From JBBDMX01 sp040878035 (GTDB lineage: Bacteria > Planctomycetota > Phycisphaerae > Phycisphaerales > Phycisphaeraceae): a stretch of DNA of 64,000 bases. This document shows, piece by piece, positions 8,841 to 16,365 of the stretch (position 1 is the stretch's first letter; each line of letters opens with the position of its first letter). Below the pieces are notes generated by a model. That model was given only the letters and a program-made list of their open reading frames with translations. It searched no databases and had not been told where the DNA came from. Made by a program: the position numbers and the translations under genes. The stretch covers positions 1-64,000 of the forward strand of contig JBBDMX010000008.1 in assembly GCA_040878035.1 (NCBI GenBank). Direction: 5' to 3'.

Positions 8841-8916
8841 CCGCTTGCGGCTTCGCGCAGCGGTGTGATATCCGGCGCTCAGGATTTGCGTGCGCCGGCG
8901 CGAAGCCGCAAGCGGC
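8840..8916. repeat. 77-bp palindrome, family A copy 2, between convergent genes
   Basis: The same perfect 19-bp arms as at 4502-4580 lie at 8840-8858 and 8898-8916. The left arm begins on the last base of the purB stop codon and the right arm ends directly before the lpxA stop codon, so the repeat fills the whole gap. A terminator role for both genes is plausible. Confidence 0.9.
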
Positions 8917-9720
8917 TCAAAACACCTCGGGCACGTCCGTGCTGCGATACCCCGTCACGCCGCGCGGGCTGGGCGTGGCCACGAAGTCGGCAAACTCGAG
9001 GCACAGCGGATCGTCGCCCAACTGCTTGCGGATCAGGTCCACCGCATAGGTGCGCACGTGGTTCTGCCGGAAGAAGATCTCAAACGCCTTTTGGAGCGGC
9101 TTGACGTGGTCGCGATAGCCGGCGCGGCGGAGGCCGATGATGTTGAGCGAGCCAACGCTGCGCGTGTTGTAGGCGACGCAGAAGGGGGGCAGGTCCTGCA
9201 CGATGGCGATCACACCGCTGAGCATTGACAGCCGGCCTATGCGGCAGAACTGATGCACCGCCGCGTTGCCGCCCATGGTGACGTTGTTCTGCACCTCCAC
9301 GTGCCCACCCAATAGCGCGCCGTTGGCCAGCGTGCAGTCGTCGTCCACCAGGCAATCATGCCCCAGGTGCGAATTGACCATGAGCATGTTGCGGTTGCCC
9401 AGCGTCGTGGCCCGCTGGCCGGTGGCGCGGTGGATCGTGACGCCTTCGCGCAAGACATTGTCGTCGCCGATGACGGTGCCCGTGCCGGCCTTGCCGAAAT
9501 CGAACTTGCGGTCCTGCGGTTCAAAGCCCAGGGCCACGTTGGGGTAGAGCGTGTTGCGCTGGCCCAGGGTCAGGGGACCGACCAGGAAGACGTGGCCGAG
9601 GAGCCGGGTGCCGGCGCCAATGCCGACGCGGCCCTGAATGATGCAGCCCGGACCAATCCGCACGTCGTCGGCAAGGAGACTGGGATCGTCAATGACGCTG
9701 CTGGGGTGAATGTGCGGCAA
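8917..9720 (-). CDS. lpxA: LpxA-like acyl-ACP:UDP-N-acetylglucosamine O-acyltransferase
   Basis: Protein of 267 residues made of hexapeptide repeats (left-handed beta helix) with the LpxA-type C-terminal helices. MLMVNSHLGHDCLVDDDC carries the catalytic-type His of the family, and GGNAAVHQFCRIGRLSMLSG matches the LpxA core. It transfers a 3-hydroxyacyl chain from acyl carrier protein to UDP-GlcNAc, the first step of lipid A synthesis, in the cytoplasm. No other lpx gene is in the window, so a sugar acyltransferase with another target cannot be excluded. It is divergent from lipB, and its 5' flank (9719-9770) holds short repeats containing GCGAGTT. Confidence 0.85.
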   Translation of the reverse strand: MPHIHPSSVIDDPSLLADDVRIGPGCIIQGRVGIGAGTRLLGHVFLVGPLTLGQRNTLYPNVALGFEPQDRKFDFGKAGTGTVIGDDNVLREGVTIHRATGQRATTLGNRNMLMVNSHLGHDCLVDDDCTLANGALLGGHVEVQNNVTMGGNAAVHQFCRIGRLSMLSGVIAIVQDLPPFCVAYNTRSVGSLNIIGLRRAGYRDHVKPLQKAFEIFFRQNHVRTYAVDLIRKQLGDDPLCLEFADFVATPSPRGVTGYRSTDVPEVF

Positions 9721-9858
9721 GGGCGAGTTCCCAATTGCGAGTTCCAGGTGGCAAGAGGCGAGTTGTAGCCGCAGCGACTTGGCTGCGCGACCTCTCCGCG
9801 TTGCCTATTTCGCAATATCATAATCAGCACGGGTCTTTGTCACAGTGACCAGGCGATC

Positions 9859-10662
9859 ATGCAGACAGCCATCGATCATGCAGCGGTCTCGATGCAGGTG
9901 CTCGACCTGGGCCGCATGGCGTACGCGGCGGCGCTGGAAACGCAGCGACAGCGGCACGCAGAGGTGCTCGCCGGCGCGGCCCGGCCCACGCTGCTCCTGG
10001 TCGAGCACGACCCGGTCATCACCCTGGGCCAGCGCCGCGGCGTGGGCGCGCACCTGTTGGCCTCGCGCGACCACCTGGCGACGCTGGGCATCGACGTGCA
10101 GGAGACCGACCGCGGCGGCGACATCACCTATCACGGCCCGGGCCAACTGGTCGCCTACCCGATCCTGCGCCTCTCCGACCTGGGCTTCAACGTCGGCCGG
10201 TACATGCGCTGGCTGGAGGAAGTGGTCATCCAAACGGTGGCGGCATGGGGCGTGACGGGCGTGCGCGTGGCGGGGCATACGGGCGTGTGGGTGGAAGGGA
10301 ATGTCGGATTTCGGATTGCGGATTTCGGATTTGCTGAGCCATCCCGGCCAAGCTCGCAGACTCGCATGGCCGGGCTTGGATCAACCAAATCCGAAATCCG
10401 CAATCCGAAATCCGAAATTCTAAAGCTCTGCGCCATGGGCGTACGCGTGCGCCGCAACGTCACCCTGCACGGCCTGGCGCTTAACGTCCGCCCCGACCTG
10501 TCGCACTTTGCCACCATCGTGCCCTGCGGCCTGGCGGACCGCGGCGTGACCAGCCTGCACCAGCTCCTGGGCGAGCACTGCCCGACGATGGAGCAGGTCA
10601 AAGCGCAACTCGTGCGTGTGATGCAGGAGCACTTTGGCCATTTTGGAGTGCGGCGGCCTTGA
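9859..10662 (+). CDS. lipB: Octanoyltransferase LipB with a repeat-derived 40-residue insertion
   Basis: Moves the octanoyl group from acyl carrier protein to lipoyl domains, the first step of lipoate synthesis. Visible motifs are RGGDITYHGPGQ (His92), the catalytic pair Lys189 (KLCAMG) and Cys223 (VPCG), and LHGLALNV. In known LipB proteins the strand GVYVGE runs straight into KICSLG; here residues 149-188 are inserted exactly between GVWVEGN and KLCAMG. They are encoded by an inverted repeat (10303-10422) and keep the frame. The last residues (FGVRRP) and the stop codon come from the family B palindrome at 10641. Start at 9859; the ATG at 9892 is an alternative. Probably still functional, since all key residues are present. 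Confidence 0.9.
   Translation: MQTAIDHAAVSMQVLDLGRMAYAAALETQRQRHAEVLAGAARPTLLLVEHDPVITLGQRRGVGAHLLASRDHLATLGIDVQETDRGGDITYHGPGQLVAYPILRLSDLGFNVGRYMRWLEEVVIQTVAAWGVTGVRVAGHTGVWVEGNVGFRIADFGFAEPSRPSSQTRMAGLGSTKSEIRNPKSEILKLCAMGVRVRRNVTLHGLALNVRPDLSHFATIVPCGLADRGVTSLHQLLGEHCPTMEQVKAQLVRVMQEHFGHFGVRRP
10303..10422. repeat. Palindromic repeat inserted in frame in lipB, family C
   Basis: Perfect 30-base arms at 10304-10333 and 10386-10415, made of the motif TCGGATTTCGGATTGCGGAT, surround a core holding CCCGGCCAAGCTCG and GGCCGGGCTTGG. The same core with similar arms lies at 58690-58850, and shorter forms lie at 28507-28546 and 41461-41526. The insertion is 120 bases, exactly 40 codons, with no stop in the lipB frame. 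Confidence 0.92.
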
Positions 10663-10739
10663 CGCCGCTTTAGCTTTTCGCGGAGCGATGACGGCTCCAC
10701 CGCAAGCCCAAACGGGTCGTTGCCGCCACAATCCAAAAA
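10641..10739. repeat. About 99-bp imperfect palindrome, family B copy 2
   Basis: It starts with TTTTGGAGTGCGGCGGCC and ends with GCCGCCACAATCCAAAA, with internal GACGCCGC. It overlaps the last codons of lipB and provides its stop. Matching copies lie at 1765 and 20505. Confidence 0.8.
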
Positions 10740-10786
10740 GGCGCCACCGCACACGATCCGTGGCGGGGTTGCTACAGTTGATCACC

Positions 10787-13501
10787 ATGAAGCGCGCGTG
10801 GACATGGCTGCGACGCACCATGCTGCTGGCCCTGGTGCTGGCGCTGGTGGTGATGCTGGGTGTTTACATCGTCCTGCCGCGCTTGGCCGCGGGACTGGTG
10901 CGGTCGTCGCTGGACGACCTGGGCTTGACCGAGTCGTCGATTGCGGTGCACTCGGTCTCGCCGTGGCATCTTTACGCCAGCGACCTGAAGGTCGACAAGG
11001 CCGGGCAACTGCGTATCGCGGCGCTGGCGGCGTCGTACTCGCCGGGCCAGGCGTGGGCCGGGCGGATTCGCCGGCTGGAGCTGACCGGCGTCGAGTGGAC
11101 GATCCGCTACCGCGACGGCAAGCTCGATCTGGGGCCGATCGGGCAGATCAAGACGGATTCCGGGGGGCAAAGCGGCGGTGGCTCCGCGGGCGGCTCTCCG
11201 TTTGCTGAAGTGGTGCTGCGGGCCTCGCGAATCGAGTTGGATTGGGCTGGGCAACGCCTGGTCCTTCCGATCGACGGGGCCATCCAGTGGCGGCCCGATG
11301 GCGCGATCATCGTGGACTTCACGGCCGTCGCCGCCGGCGTACCGCTCACGTTGGCGGGCACCGTCGGTCCTCCACCAGTCAAGAGCGCCAGCGACCAGCG
11401 CCGCATTGACTTTCGCCTGACCAGCCTGGGCCAATCCGTGCCTATCACCGGCACGATGTCGGCACAGGGCACGGTCAGCCTCGCCTCCAACTGGACGGCC
11501 GGCGATAAGCAGACACCGCGGCAGGCGGCGGTGTCGATCGCTTTTGAGCGCACCAGCAAGGGAACCACCGTCAAGGCTGACATCGATGCCCAACTGCCCG
11601 CCATGCACGCCGCCTTGTGGGGCTACGACGCGAAGCTCGGTGCTCTGTCGCTCCAGGGCCAGGGCGGCATCACCTGGCCGGCGGCGGACGGCAACGAAGC
11701 GCCTGGCTGGGCCGTGGACGTGCCGCAGTTCCACTTGACGCTGGCGCCCAGCGACCTCCAACTGCCCGGCGCCACGGTTGGCGGCCTGACATTGGACATG
11801 CCGATCGCGATTCGCGGCGATCGCCGGCGCGGTTCGATCACGCTCACCCAGGCTGGGCACCTGAGTTTCGATAGCGCCCAACTCCAGGCGGCGGGCACGA
11901 CCGTGCGCGTCGGTGCGCAACAATGGGCGTTGACCGGCGGCACGCCGCCAGGCGACTTGATGACCTGGCACGGCTCGACGCTCATGGCGCAGGTGACGGC
12001 CGCGGCGCCCGCGCTGCATGCCGTGGGCGATGACCTGGACATCGCCGCCGGCGCGGTGACCCTCACAGCACAGGTGCTGCGTAGCGCCGCAGGCTGGACG
12101 ATCAAACCGCGCCTGGCGCTGGAGCAACCTCGTGCCAAGGTCGGCGCCTGGACCACCGCAGCCCAGGTGATCCAACTCGAAGGCCGGCTCGAGTCAACCG
12201 ACCAGGCGGCGGGCCTCTCGGCCATGCTCACGCTCCGCGGCGGCCAGGCGGCGATGGAGCAACCTGCGATCAAGCTTTCGGGCATCGACCTCCAGGTGCC
12301 CATCCGCCTGGGTGCGGGGATGAAGGACGGCGATAAGAACGAAGGCTCGCTCAAGGTTCAAAGCGTCACCGCGCCGGGGCTCAACCTCGCGGGGATCAGC
12401 GGCGCCGCCCGTCTCGTGGACGGCCGACTGCTGGCGGACTGGTCCACGCCCCACGGCCAGGCGCCGCGCGCCTACGGCATGGCGGACCTGCAACTGCTGT
12501 CAGCCACGGAGGCTAAACCGCAAGCGGCTTCAGGCAAGTTCACCGCCACGATCGCCGACTATTTCCTCAAAGATCCGCAGGAGCTGGCCAAGACGTTTAC
12601 TTGGGCCAAAGGCATGGATGTCACCGGGGAGTTCGCCTTCAACTTCGTGGGCACCGTCGAGAACGGCCGGCTCTCACCCTGGCTGACCTTTGGCGCCCGC
12701 GACGCCGACATCGCCTCGACCAGCCTGGATATCGCCATCAAAGGCGTGGCCGCGCAGATCCACTTTAACCAGCTATCCCCGCTGCGCAGCGAGCCCTACC
12801 AGTGGCTCACCGCCAAGTCGCTGCGCTATGGCAAGCTCAATCTCAAGGACGGGCTGATCCAGTTCAGCACGGCCTCGGCGCACGCCATGCTCATCGAGCG
12901 CACGCGCTGGACCGTGGGCGACGGCGGACGATTCTGGGTGCATGCCTTCTGGTTCGACCCGACCGCCGAAGCCATTCGCCTGGAAGTGTTCCTCGAGGAC
13001 ATGAGCCTGGCGGATTGGCTGGCGCTGATGACCGTAAAGGTGCGTGCCCAAGGCAGGCTCTTTGGCAGGATCAACGTGACGCTGTATCCGCATCGCGACA
13101 CGCAGATCGAATTTGGCCAGGGGTATCTCTACGGCAAGCCCGGCGGGGGATGGGTCGAGTACGGCGACAAGCAGGTCATCAGCCGGCTCATCGGCCCGGC
13201 CGAGCAGGACATCGGCGTCGAGGTCAAGCAGAAGCTCGTGGACGCCCTGACCAACTTCGGCTACGACCTGCTGCGTTTCGACTTTGGGCCGGATGAAAAG
13301 GGCCAGATCGTGCTGTCGGTGACCATCTCCGGCCAGGGCCGCCAGCCGGTCAACCCCGTGCCGATCAAGCGGCTCACCGTCAACATCAACGGATTTGAGC
13401 CGTTTTTCAACGCGGCGATGGGGCTTAAGCGAACGATGGGCCAGCATCAATTCGACATTTCCACCGGCGACGATGATGATAAGTCTGTACCCGCCCCATG
13501 A
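10787..13501 (+). CDS. ydbH: YdbH-like AsmA-family envelope lipid-transport protein
   Basis: Protein of 904 residues starting at MKRAWTWLRR; an in-frame ATG at 10634 lies before the family B repeat and would add repeat-encoded residues, so it is rejected. One N-terminal helix (about 12-34) anchors a long beta-rich periplasmic body. The C-terminus matches the YdbH signature: GRLFGRINVTLYPHR, GYLYGKPGGGWVEY and ALTNFGYDLLRFDF. In E. coli YdbH is one of three AsmA-like proteins that move phospholipids to the outer membrane, with YnbE and YdbL as partners. Here the next two genes are YnbE-like and YdbL-like, which makes the assignment strong. Confidence 0.88.
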   Translation: MKRAWTWLRRTMLLALVLALVVMLGVYIVLPRLAAGLVRSSLDDLGLTESSIAVHSVSPWHLYASDLKVDKAGQLRIAALAASYSPGQAWAGRIRRLELTGVEWTIRYRDGKLDLGPIGQIKTDSGGQSGGGSAGGSPFAEVVLRASRIELDWAGQRLVLPIDGAIQWRPDGAIIVDFTAVAAGVPLTLAGTVGPPPVKSASDQRRIDFRLTSLGQSVPITGTMSAQGTVSLASNWTAGDKQTPRQAAVSIAFERTSKGTTVKADIDAQLPAMHAALWGYDAKLGALSLQGQGGITWPAADGNEAPGWAVDVPQFHLTLAPSDLQLPGATVGGLTLDMPIAIRGDRRRGSITLTQAGHLSFDSAQLQAAGTTVRVGAQQWALTGGTPPGDLMTWHGSTLMAQVTAAAPALHAVGDDLDIAAGAVTLTAQVLRSAAGWTIKPRLALEQPRAKVGAWTTAAQVIQLEGRLESTDQAAGLSAMLTLRGGQAAMEQPAIKLSGIDLQVPIRLGAGMKDGDKNEGSLKVQSVTAPGLNLAGISGAARLVDGRLLADWSTPHGQAPRAYGMADLQLLSATEAKPQAASGKFTATIADYFLKDPQELAKTFTWAKGMDVTGEFAFNFVGTVENGRLSPWLTFGARDADIASTSLDIAIKGVAAQIHFNQLSPLRSEPYQWLTAKSLRYGKLNLKDGLIQFSTASAHAMLIERTRWTVGDGGRFWVHAFWFDPTAEAIRLEVFLEDMSLADWLALMTVKVRAQGRLFGRINVTLYPHRDTQIEFGQGYLYGKPGGGWVEYGDKQVISRLIGPAEQDIGVEVKQKLVDALTNFGYDLLRFDFGPDEKGQIVLSVTISGQGRQPVNPVPIKRLTVNINGFEPFFNAAMGLKRTMGQHQFDISTGDDDDKSVPAP

Positions 13502-13542
13502 CCCATGGCATGTGCACTAGAATGTCCATGCGGAGTCACACC

Positions 13543-13785
13543 ATGAAACGAATCTTCGTCCTCTTCGCGGCCGCCCTGGCGCTGGCAGGCTGCACGCACC
13601 ACACCATCAAGGTCGAGCCGATCGAGATCAAGCCGATCGAGGCGACCATCAATGTGAACTTGCGCATCGACCGCGAGCTGGATCAGTTCTTCGACTTTGA
13701 GAAGCCGGTGGAGGCGGCCCCGCCCGTGGCGCCGGCCACGCAGGACACCGGCACAAACTCGGTGCCTGAACAATATCAACGCTAA
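13543..13785 (+). CDS. ynbE: YnbE-like outer-membrane lipoprotein
   Basis: Protein of 80 residues. The signal peptide MKRIFVLFAAALALAGC ends in a lipobox (LAGC, Cys17). The mature part, THHTIKVEPIEIKPIEATIN followed by VNLRIDRELDQFFDF, matches the YnbE pattern, an extended strand thought to dock on the C-terminal edge of YdbH. Upstream in-frame ATGs at 13498-13528 are rejected because the signal peptide must be N-terminal. It lies 41 bases after ydbH and 13 before ydbL. Confidence 0.85.
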   Translation: MKRIFVLFAAALALAGCTHHTIKVEPIEIKPIEATINVNLRIDRELDQFFDFEKPVEAAPPVAPATQDTGTNSVPEQYQR

Positions 13786-13798
13786 GGGAGGTTACCGC

Positions 13799-14200
13799 AT
13801 GCACGCACGACTGACCGTGACGCTGATCGTCGCCCTGCTGGCGGGCCTGTGGCTGGCGCCGGGGGCCATGGCCCAGGATGACGCCAAGGAGGCGCTGCGC
13901 GCCAGCATGAAGGAGCGCTACCCGGCGCTGGTGCAGCTCAAGAAGGACGGCAAGATCGGCGAGACCTACCTGGGCTACATCGAGCTAGTCGAACTGGATT
14001 ACGCTCGCGACGAGAAGCTCAATGCCCTGGTCAAAGCGGAAAACCAGGATCGCCGGGCGTTGTACGAGATCATCGCCAAGGAGCACAACACCACGCCGGA
14101 GAAGGTCGCGCAGCGCAACGCCCAGCGCAATTTCGCCAACGCCCAGGACTACGAGTGGCTCAAGCACACCGACGGCGTGTGGCGCAAGAAGGGCGCGTAA
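13799..14200 (+). CDS. ydbL: YdbL family (DUF1318) periplasmic protein
   Basis: Protein of 133 residues with signal peptide MHARLTVTLIVALLAGLWLA ending near GAMAQ. The core has MKERYPALVQLKKDGKIGET, LVKAENQDRRALYEIIAKEH and VAQRNAQRNFANA, the DUF1318 pattern. The start at 13799 is fixed by the Shine-Dalgarno sequence GGGAGG eight bases upstream. In E. coli YdbL modulates YdbH-YnbE assembly. It is the last gene of the operon. Confidence 0.88.
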   Translation: MHARLTVTLIVALLAGLWLAPGAMAQDDAKEALRASMKERYPALVQLKKDGKIGETYLGYIELVELDYARDEKLNALVKAENQDRRALYEIIAKEHNTTPEKVAQRNAQRNFANAQDYEWLKHTDGVWRKKGA

Positions 14201-14240
14201 GCGACCCGTTTTGAGTTCATGATTCTGCGCCGCTTGCGGC

Positions 14241-15443
14241 TCACTGATCAAACGGATGCCGCGCCGCCGGCGGCTGCTCATCACGCATGGTCCCGGCCCG
14301 GCGAATCGCCCCTTTACCAAAGCGCTGCACGATCGCGTCGGCGGTTTGATCGATGCGCTTGTGGCGCTCCTGGGCCGCATCGGCAAAGAGCGGCATCTGC
14401 TGCCCGCCGGATGACAGGTGCCCCGCCGTCACGCCGATCAAGCGCACCGGTGAAAAGCCCTGCCGGGCCCATGTGTCGAATAGGGTCCGCGCCGCCTGCC
14501 ACAGCACATCGGTTGCATCGGTCAAGGCTTCGAGCGTTGTCGAGCGCGTGATGGTCTGGAAGTCGCCGTAGCGGATCTTGACCGTGACGTTGCCCGAGAG
14601 CAGGCGATGCTGCCGCAGTCGGCGGGCGACCTGCTCGCACTGCCCCAGCAGCACGCCGCGCACTTGCTGGGCATCCGCCAGGTCGATCTCGAACGTCTGC
14701 TCGTGCCCGATGCTCTTTGCCTCGCGGTCGGGCGTGACCGGCCGGTCGTCCAGTCCATGCGCCAGGCGCAGGAAATGCTCGGCCTCATCGCCCAGACTCT
14801 TGTGCAGGCGCTCCAGGGGCCAGCGGCGCAGATCGCCGATGGTGCGGATGCCCATGGCCGCAAAGCGCGCTTCGGTCGCCGGGCCGACGCCCCAGATTTT
14901 GGTGATCGGCAGCGCCGGCAGCAGCGTGTCGATCTCGCGCGGGCCGATCATCGTCAGGCCATCGGGCTTCTCCAGGTCGGACGCCAGCTTGGCCAAGAAC
15001 TTATTGGGCGCGATGCCGACCGAAGCGGTCAGGTGCAGTTGCTCACGAATGCGGCGCTTGAGCGCAACGCCCATGGCCCGTGCCGAGTCGTGCAGGTGCT
15101 CGCAGCCGGCGGCGTCGAGAAATGCCTCGTCCACGCTCAGCGGCTCGACCACGGGCGAGAACTCGTCGAGCACGGCAAAGAGCTGCTGCGAGACTTCGTG
15201 ATAGCGCCGGCCGCGCACGGGCACGACGATGGCGTGCGGGCAGAGCCGCTTGGCGACGGCCATGGGCTGCGCCGAGTGGCAACCATACGGCCGCGCCTCG
15301 TAGGACGCCGTGGTCACCACGCCGCGCGGCCCGTCGTGCCCCACCAGCACCGCCTTGCCGCGCAGCTCCGGCTGATCAAGCTGCTCGATGGCCGCGAAAA
15401 ACGCGTCCATGTCGATATGCATGATGCAACGTGCGCCGGCCAT
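14241..15443 (-). CDS. dinB: DNA polymerase IV (Y family)
   Basis: Protein of 400 residues. The catalytic core shows HIDMDAFFAAIEQ (first metal-binding Asp), ASYEARPYGCHSAQPM and VEPLSVDEAFLDAAGC (second acidic pair). KFLAKLASDLEKPDG and the helix-hairpin-helix IWGVGPATEARFAAMGI follow, then the little-finger domain with SIGHEQTFE. It extends stalled or damaged primer ends with low fidelity. The extreme C-terminus lacks an obvious clamp-binding motif. It converges on ydbL, with a 40-base gap. Confidence 0.95.
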   Translation of the reverse strand: MAGARCIMHIDMDAFFAAIEQLDQPELRGKAVLVGHDGPRGVVTTASYEARPYGCHSAQPMAVAKRLCPHAIVVPVRGRRYHEVSQQLFAVLDEFSPVVEPLSVDEAFLDAAGCEHLHDSARAMGVALKRRIREQLHLTASVGIAPNKFLAKLASDLEKPDGLTMIGPREIDTLLPALPITKIWGVGPATEARFAAMGIRTIGDLRRWPLERLHKSLGDEAEHFLRLAHGLDDRPVTPDREAKSIGHEQTFEIDLADAQQVRGVLLGQCEQVARRLRQHRLLSGNVTVKIRYGDFQTITRSTTLEALTDATDVLWQAARTLFDTWARQGFSPVRLIGVTAGHLSSGGQQMPLFADAAQERHKRIDQTADAIVQRFGKGAIRRAGTMRDEQPPAARHPFDQ

Positions 15444-15467
15444 GCGGGTATTTTACGATGCCGAACC

Positions 15468-16055
15468 TTACCCCTGCGGATGATCCAGCAGTTGCCCAAG
15501 CCGCTCGGCCAGAACGGGCGAGAGCCTGCCCAGCCAATCGGCGTCCACAAGGCCGACCTCGATCAGATCGCGGAGATGAGTGCGATCCTTGTCGCGGAAA
15601 GCGGTGAGCTTGATACGCACCAGAGCCTCCAGGGCGATGACACAGAACAGGTCGGTCGCCTCGGACTCGCTGACATCGGGATTGGCAACGGGCTCGTGCG
15701 GGCGGACCTTCTCATTGGCAAAGACGATGTGAACTGAATCGCGGGGTTTGGCGGCTGGACCGTCCAGAAAGACATCAATGCCCCCGACATGGCGGTACAC
15801 GAACCCGGCCGACTCCAGCGCCGTCTGCGCAGCGGGCAAGTCCGAGCGGCGCAGCAGAATGTCCACAGCCTGCGTGTTGCGCACGGCGGCTTCATCCACG
15901 CGCGACACCCACAACGCCACCGCATGGCCACCCGCCACGGCATAGGGAACACCCGCAGCCTTCAGCGCAGCGGCGGCGCGAAGAAGCCGTTGACGCACCC
16001 TTTCCACGGCGCTCACGACCCGCTCCAGCGAGAATGGCTTGATGACATTGGCCAT
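15468..16055 (-). CDS. Nucleotidyltransferase-fold protein
   Basis: Protein of 195 residues starting at MANVIKPFSLERVV; an upstream ATG at 16109 adds an unlikely basic leader. The segment VPYAVAGGHAVALWV followed by RNTQAVDILLRRSD has the glycine motif and the spaced acidic residue of minimal nucleotidyltransferases (AbiEii/MNT-like fold). Near the C-terminus, LVRIKLTAFRDKDRTHLRDL is typical of the family and resembles the helix that contacts the nucleotide. Such proteins are often toxins that modify RNA or proteins, but no antitoxin partner (AbiEi or HEPN) is adjacent. Function unassigned. Confidence 0.7.
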   Translation of the reverse strand: MANVIKPFSLERVVSAVERVRQRLLRAAAALKAAGVPYAVAGGHAVALWVSRVDEAAVRNTQAVDILLRRSDLPAAQTALESAGFVYRHVGGIDVFLDGPAAKPRDSVHIVFANEKVRPHEPVANPDVSESEATDLFCVIALEALVRIKLTAFRDKDRTHLRDLIEVGLVDADWLGRLSPVLAERLGQLLDHPQG

Positions 16056-16170
16056 AGCATAAACGCCGGCGGGCGCTGCGTGCTTGCGGGGTTGCCGCTC
16101 GCCCGCCACTTCCGTCCCCCAGTCATTGTACGCACAGCATGCGGAAGGCAGTCATCCGTGCCTGATCCAG

Positions 16171-16359
16171 CAGGGCAATCGCATATGGGCGCTCTGACCC
16201 CCTCTCCCTTCTGAGGGAGAGGGCTGGGGTGAGGGTGATCGGTACTGCTCATGGCAACGAAACGGTGATTTCCGCCCGTGATCGCCACCCCAGTCACCCT
16301 CACCTAACCCCTCCCTCAGAAGGGAGAGGGACCGGAAACAGCCATATGCAATTGCCCTG
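16171..16359. mobile_element. 189-bp MITE with 10-bp target duplication
   Basis: Terminal inverted repeats CAGGGCAATCGCATATG and CATATGCAATTGCCCTG bound an element with two hairpins (CCCTCTCCCTTCTGAGGGAG and its counterpart CCTCCCTCAGAAGGGAG) and no reading frame. It is flanked by CCTGATCCAG (16161-16170) and CCTGATCTAG (16360-16369), a 10-bp duplication with one mismatch. Both ends match those of the complete IS at 47594-49385, whose transposase could move it. The right duplication contains the stop codon of the neighbouring fusion gene. Confidence 0.93.
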
Positions 16360-16365
16360 CCTGAT

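Noticed and set aside
15468..16055. Nucleotidyltransferase-like protein as an AbiE abortive-infection toxin
   Set aside because: The protein is short and no AbiEi or HEPN partner is present.
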